Assembly (NCBI GenBank): GCA_023431725.1 | Contig: JAEYVN010000428.1 | Location: 1 to 9,468, forward strand | Origin: Pseudomonadota bacterium | GTDB lineage: Bacteria > Pseudomonadota > Alphaproteobacteria > Rhizobiales > Xanthobacteraceae | Reading direction: 5' to 3' | Length of the DNA stretch: 9,468 nucleotides | In this document: one piece after another, positions 6,910 to 9,468 of the stretch | Position numbering within the stretch: position 1 is the first letter of the stretch | How the letters are laid out: the number at the start of each line of letters is the position of its first letter | Position numbers and translations under genes: made by a program | The notes under the pieces: model-generated | Seen by the model: the letters and a program-made list of their open reading frames with translations, nothing else | Told to the model about the DNA's origin: nothing | Databases searched by the model: none

Positions 6910-6948
6910 AGCCGCAGCGCTCAAAGCGCGGCACTTCAATCTCGAAAC

Positions 6949-6986
6949 AAAAAACCGCGGCCGTTGCGGCCGCGTTTTTTCTTTTC
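6949..6986. terminator. Bidirectional rho-independent terminator
   Basis: The stem CGCGGCC (6956-6962) / GGCCGCG (6968-6974) with loop GTTGC is flanked by six A on the left (6949-6954) and six T on the right (6975-6980), followed by CTTTTC. It therefore has the GC stem plus T-tract form on both strands. It lies between the convergent flavoprotein and cupin genes and can serve both. Confidence 0.88.
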
Positions 6987-6998
6987 AGAGCTTGCGTC

Positions 6999-7454
6999 TC
7001 ACGCGCCCGGAGGCGGCGGCAGGAAGATGATTTCGTTGCGGGCCGCAAGCGCCACCACTTCGTCCGGGGCCTGTTCTTTCATGGAGTGAATTCCCCAGAA
7101 CAGATCGTAGAGCTTGCGGGTCGGTGTGACCCAGAACATGCATTTCACGGTCTGGTCGGATTTGTTGAAGATGCCATGCGGGATCTGCATCGGCAGGCGC
7201 ACGAGGTCGCCGGCTGTTGCGACATAATCGCGGCCATCGAGCACGAAATCGAGCCGGCCTTCGAGCATGTAAATGAATTCGTCCTGCGTCGGATGAATGT
7301 GCGGCGGCACGAAGGTGCCGGGCGGGAAGGTGGCGTGCCAGGAGAACGACTGCTCGGACAGTGATTTCGGCACGTAGGTCTGGCCAAGGATATTCCAGGA
7401 AATGCCGTCGATCCCTGTCGAGGCCTTCGTAACTCCGGCGGTCAACGCTTGCAT
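6999..7454 (-). CDS. Small single-domain cupin protein
   Basis: Protein of 151 residues with one cupin barrel. Motif 1, G(X)5HXH(X)4E(X)6G, is exact at G46, H52, H54, E59 and G66 (PPHIHPTQDE). Motif 2 spans G82 to N97, with P88, H93 (IPHGIFN) and N97 conserved but Gln90 in place of the usual Gly. The three His and Glu59 form a complete metal site, so it is probably a metal-dependent dioxygenase, isomerase or decarboxylase-type enzyme, or a binding protein; the reaction cannot be told. It ends in a Pro-rich tail (FLPPPPGA). I prefer the ATG at 7454 because AAGGGAG lies 11 bases upstream and the alternative ATG at 7496 would run through that site. It is convergent with the flavoprotein and divergent from the solute-binding protein, which suggests a shared catabolic function. 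Confidence 0.9.
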   Translation of the reverse strand: MQALTAGVTKASTGIDGISWNILGQTYVPKSLSEQSFSWHATFPPGTFVPPHIHPTQDEFIYMLEGRLDFVLDGRDYVATAGDLVRLPMQIPHGIFNKSDQTVKCMFWVTPTRKLYDLFWGIHSMKEQAPDEVVALAARNEIIFLPPPPGA

Positions 7455-7698
7455 AATGACGCGAACTCCCTTCGCACTTTGATTGTTGCGCTGCATTAAA
7501 CCAGAAAGGCGATAAGGAAAATCTCTTTATCTGATGCCACGCTGCGCCATTTTTGCTGACAGCGTAAATGTAGGCAATAGCGGCCCGCAAAACGGGCTTT
7601 ATTAGTCGATATTTCAAACCTAAAGTATCGCTCCGCCGGACCCGCGCAGAGGGGCGTGGGCTTGGTCTGTTGAATGTTGCCGTTTCGGAGGGTTATCG
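7455..7698. other. Divergent intergenic region between cupin and binding-protein genes
   Basis: About 245 bases with promoters expected in both directions. It contains the quasi-palindrome at 7511-7531, a short GCCCG/CGGGC hairpin with loop CAAAA (7583-7597) followed by TTTATT, and a strong ribosome binding site GGAGGG (7687-7692) before the binding-protein ATG. I could not pick out a convincing -35/-10 pair. Confidence 0.5.
7511..7531. promoter_or_regulatory. 21-bp quasi-palindrome, candidate operator
   Basis: The 8-base arms GATAAGGA and TCTTTATC are complementary except for one G-T position, around the centre AAATC. It lies 57 bp upstream of the cupin start and about 170 bp from the binding-protein start. 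This would suit an operator controlling the cupin gene or both genes. No cognate regulator is visible. Confidence 0.3.
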
Positions 7699-8877
7699 AT
7701 GACCAGAACCAGAATGCTTGCTGCGCTGGCTGCCGGTGCTGCATTAACCATCAACGCCGTGCCCGTGAGCGCGCAGGAGAAGCTGAAGGTCGGCGTCATC
7801 GCCACATTGTCGGGACCGCCCGCAGTGCTCGGCCAGCAGATGCGCAATGGCTTTCAGCTTGCAGTGAAGGATCTCGGCGGCAAGCTGGGTGGTCGCGATG
7901 TCGAAATCATCGTTCAGGACGACGAACTGAAGCCGGACGTGGCGGTCACCAAGGCGCGCGCCTTCATCGATCGTGACAAGGTCGATTTCGTTGTCGGCCC
8001 GATCTTCTCCAACATGTTGCAGGCGATCATGAAGCCGGTGACGGATGGCGGCGCGATCTTGATTTCGCCGAATGCCGGCACGTCCAATTTCGCCGGCAAG
8101 GAATGCAACCCGAATCTGTTCGTGACCTCCTATCAGAACGATCAGATGCACGAGGTCGCGGGCAAATACGCGCAGGACAAGGGCATCAAGACCGCCTACA
8201 TCATGGCGCCGAACTATCAGGCCGGTAAGGACTCGCTCGCCGGCTTCAAGCGCTACTTCAAGGGCGAAGTGGTTGATGAAGTTTACGTGCCGCTGAACCA
8301 GCTCGACTATTCGGCTGAACTGGCACGGATCGCAGCCGCCAAGCCACAGGCCCTGTTCGTGTTCCTGCCCGGCGGCATGGGCGTCAATTTCGTCAAGCAA
8401 TTCCGTCAGGCCGGCCTTGCCGACAAGATGACCTTCCTCTCCACCTTCACGGTGGACGAATCGACCCTGCCCGCACAGCAGGACGCTGCGCTTGGCTTCT
8501 ATGCCGGCTCGAACTGGGCGCCGAACATGGACAACCCGCAGAACAAGAAGTTCGTGAGCGCGTACGAGAAGGAATTCGGTGCCGTGCCTGCGACCTATGC
8601 CTTCCAGGCTTATGACGCAGCGCTGGCGATCGATGCCGCGCTCAAGGAGACCAAGGGCAACACCTCCGACAAGGCGGCGTTGCAAGCGGCGATGAAGAAG
8701 GCGAACTTCCAGTCGCTGCGCGGCAACTTCAAGTTCAACACCAACAACTATCCGGTCCAGGACTTCTACCTCACCAAGGTGGCGAAGCGTCCGGACGGCA
8801 AATTCCAGACCGAGATCGTCGAGAAGGTGTTCGCCAATTACGGCGATCCGTATGTCAAAGACTGCAAGATGAAATAA
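7699..8877 (+). CDS. Periplasmic substrate-binding protein of a Liv-type (HAAT) ABC transporter
   Basis: Protein of 392 residues that captures a small solute in the periplasm and delivers it to a LivH/LivM-type membrane complex. The signal peptide covers residues 1-25 (basic start MTRTR, hydrophobic Ala-rich core, cleavage after VSA before QEK). The mature part begins KLKVGVIATLSGPPAVLG, the type I periplasmic fold strand and loop typical of LivK-like proteins (Peripla_BP_6), and continues with NGFQLAV, DFVVGPIFSN and AYDAAL as in that family. Length is normal for the family. GGAGGG six bases upstream supports the ATG. The permease gene starts 67 bp downstream. Many rhizobial relatives carry aromatic acids, amides or other organic acids rather than amino acids. 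The nearby flavin hydroxylase and cupin make an aromatic or related acid a reasonable guess, but the ligand is not readable from sequence. Confidence 0.94.
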   Translation: MTRTRMLAALAAGAALTINAVPVSAQEKLKVGVIATLSGPPAVLGQQMRNGFQLAVKDLGGKLGGRDVEIIVQDDELKPDVAVTKARAFIDRDKVDFVVGPIFSNMLQAIMKPVTDGGAILISPNAGTSNFAGKECNPNLFVTSYQNDQMHEVAGKYAQDKGIKTAYIMAPNYQAGKDSLAGFKRYFKGEVVDEVYVPLNQLDYSAELARIAAAKPQALFVFLPGGMGVNFVKQFRQAGLADKMTFLSTFTVDESTLPAQQDAALGFYAGSNWAPNMDNPQNKKFVSAYEKEFGAVPATYAFQAYDAALAIDAALKETKGNTSDKAALQAAMKKANFQSLRGNFKFNTNNYPVQDFYLTKVAKRPDGKFQTEIVEKVFANYGDPYVKDCKMK

Positions 8878-8903
8878 TCGCAGTCCGGTCTGTAAAATCA
8901 CAG

Positions 8904-8935
8904 GCGCCGCATCCCGGATCATCCGGGGGCGGCGC
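8904..8935 (+). other. Strong intercistronic hairpin between binding protein and permease
   Basis: The outer arms GCGCCGC (8904-8910) / GCGGCGC (8929-8935) and inner arms CCCGGA (8913-8918) / TCCGGG (8922-8927) pair perfectly. They are separated by a small AT/G internal loop and closed by the triloop TCA. No T-run follows, so it is not a classical terminator. It most likely protects the upstream message from 3' decay or damps expression of the permease, keeping the binding protein in excess, as is known for other binding-protein operons. Confidence 0.6.
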
Positions 8936-8944
8936 AGAGCGACA

Positions 8945-9468
8945 ATGACGACGACGCTTTTCCTCGTACAGACCCTGAACGGACTTCAGCTCGGCGTCCT
9001 GCTGTTTCTGATCGCAGCAGGATTGACGCTGGTGTTCGGCGTCATGGATTTCATCAACCTCGCGCATGGCGTCCAGTACATGCTGGGCGCCTATCTCGCG
9101 GTGATGTTCTACGCGATGACCGGCAGCTTCCTGCTCGCGCTCGTGCTGGCGCTGGTGGGCGCGCTTGCGTTCGGCCTGTTCCTGGAGTTCGTCGTCTTCC
9201 GCCATCTCTATGGCCGCGACCATCTCGACCATGTGATTGCCACCTTCGGCATCATCATGTTCCTGAATCAGGCCGTGAAATATTTGTGGGGCGCGGCGCC
9301 GCTGTCATTGCCGGTGCCGGGCGCCTTGTCCGGCGCGGTGCAGTTGATGCCGGGTCTGCTGTATCCGGTGTGGCGGCTTGTCATCATCCTCTCCGGCCTC
9401 GGCGTTGCGCTGCTGCTTTACATTCTCGTCAGCCGCAGCCGCATCGGCATGCTGGTGCGCGCCGGCTC
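8945..9468 (+). CDS. Branched-chain-amino-acid-type ABC transporter permease, LivH-like (3' end outside window)
   Basis: The first 174 residues of an inner-membrane permease, starting MTTTLFLVQTLNGLQ. The hydrophobic run at residues 13-34 leads into FGVMDFINLAHG (31-42), the most characteristic LivH motif. Further membrane segments lie at about 46-85, 97-117 and 142-163, followed by SRSRIGMLVRAG, a conserved cytoplasmic loop in this family. Full members are about 290 residues, so roughly 40 percent is missing; LivM and the LivG/LivF ATPases would be expected further right. The start is set by homology. Only a weak AGAG lies five bases before the last spacer, and the G-rich stretch further upstream is buried in the hairpin. 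It is probably co-transcribed with the binding protein. Confidence 0.94.
   Translation, partial: MTTTLFLVQTLNGLQLGVLLFLIAAGLTLVFGVMDFINLAHGVQYMLGAYLAVMFYAMTGSFLLALVLALVGALAFGLFLEFVVFRHLYGRDHLDHVIATFGIIMFLNQAVKYLWGAAPLSLPVPGALSGAVQLMPGLLYPVWRLVIILSGLGVALLLYILVSRSRIGMLVRAG

Noticed and set aside
7455..7496. Upstream ATG at 7496 as the cupin start
   Set aside because: It would add 14 polar residues outside the cupin fold and place the only good ribosome site (AAGGGAG) inside the coding region.
7744..8922. 392-codon open frame on the minus strand opposite the binding protein
   Set aside because: Exact shadow of the solute-binding protein gene; His- and Leu-rich with no domain signal.
8855..9232. 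125-codon open frame on the minus strand opposite LivH
   Set aside because: Glu-, Gln- and His-rich translation is the complement of membrane segments in the LivH-like gene.

Overview
The window is high-GC, densely coding bacterial DNA. Codon bias, the long open antisense frames it creates, and the protein types (PrtD-like type I secretion ABC protein, FecR/VCBS/RTX giant protein, Liv-type solute uptake) suggest an alphaproteobacterium, probably Hyphomicrobiales/Rhizobiales. This placement comes from overall resemblance, not from a marker gene.

The left half (1-5340, minus strand) is a type I secretion locus. A 1402-residue exported protein (1132-5340) is followed 130 bp downstream by the transmembrane half of its likely ABC exporter (1-1001, cut by the window edge before the ATPase domain). 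From N to C terminus the exported protein has a leader with no signal peptide, a FecR-type domain, a Gln/Asn/Pro/Gly-rich linker, a chain of VCBS/cadherin-like repeats with Asp-rich calcium-type motifs, a C-type-lectin-like domain inserted inside one of those repeats, five RTX nonapeptides and an acidic/hydrophobic C-terminal secretion tail. It is best read as a calcium-dependent surface or secreted adhesin. The membrane fusion protein would be expected to the left of position 1.

The middle (5341-5652) is a divergent intergenic region. It holds a candidate promoter and a hairpin over the ribosome binding site for the adhesin gene, plus a 19-bp perfect-arm palindrome nearer the gene on the other side.

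The right half looks catabolic. It contains a flavin-dependent aromatic-type hydroxylase (5653-6909, plus), a shared bidirectional terminator (6949-6986), a small single-domain cupin (6999-7454, minus), and then, divergently, a branched-chain-amino-acid-type periplasmic binding protein (7699-8877) with the first part of its LivH-like permease (8945 to the window end). A strong hairpin separates the last two. A plausible reading is import of a small organic acid or aromatic compound through the ABC system, with the flavoenzyme and cupin acting on it or a derivative. The substrate cannot be read from the sequence.

The most distinctive observation is the architecture of the exported protein, especially the lectin-like domain that splits a VCBS/tandem-95 repeat. 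I saw no RNA genes, CRISPR array, insertion sequence or phage genes.
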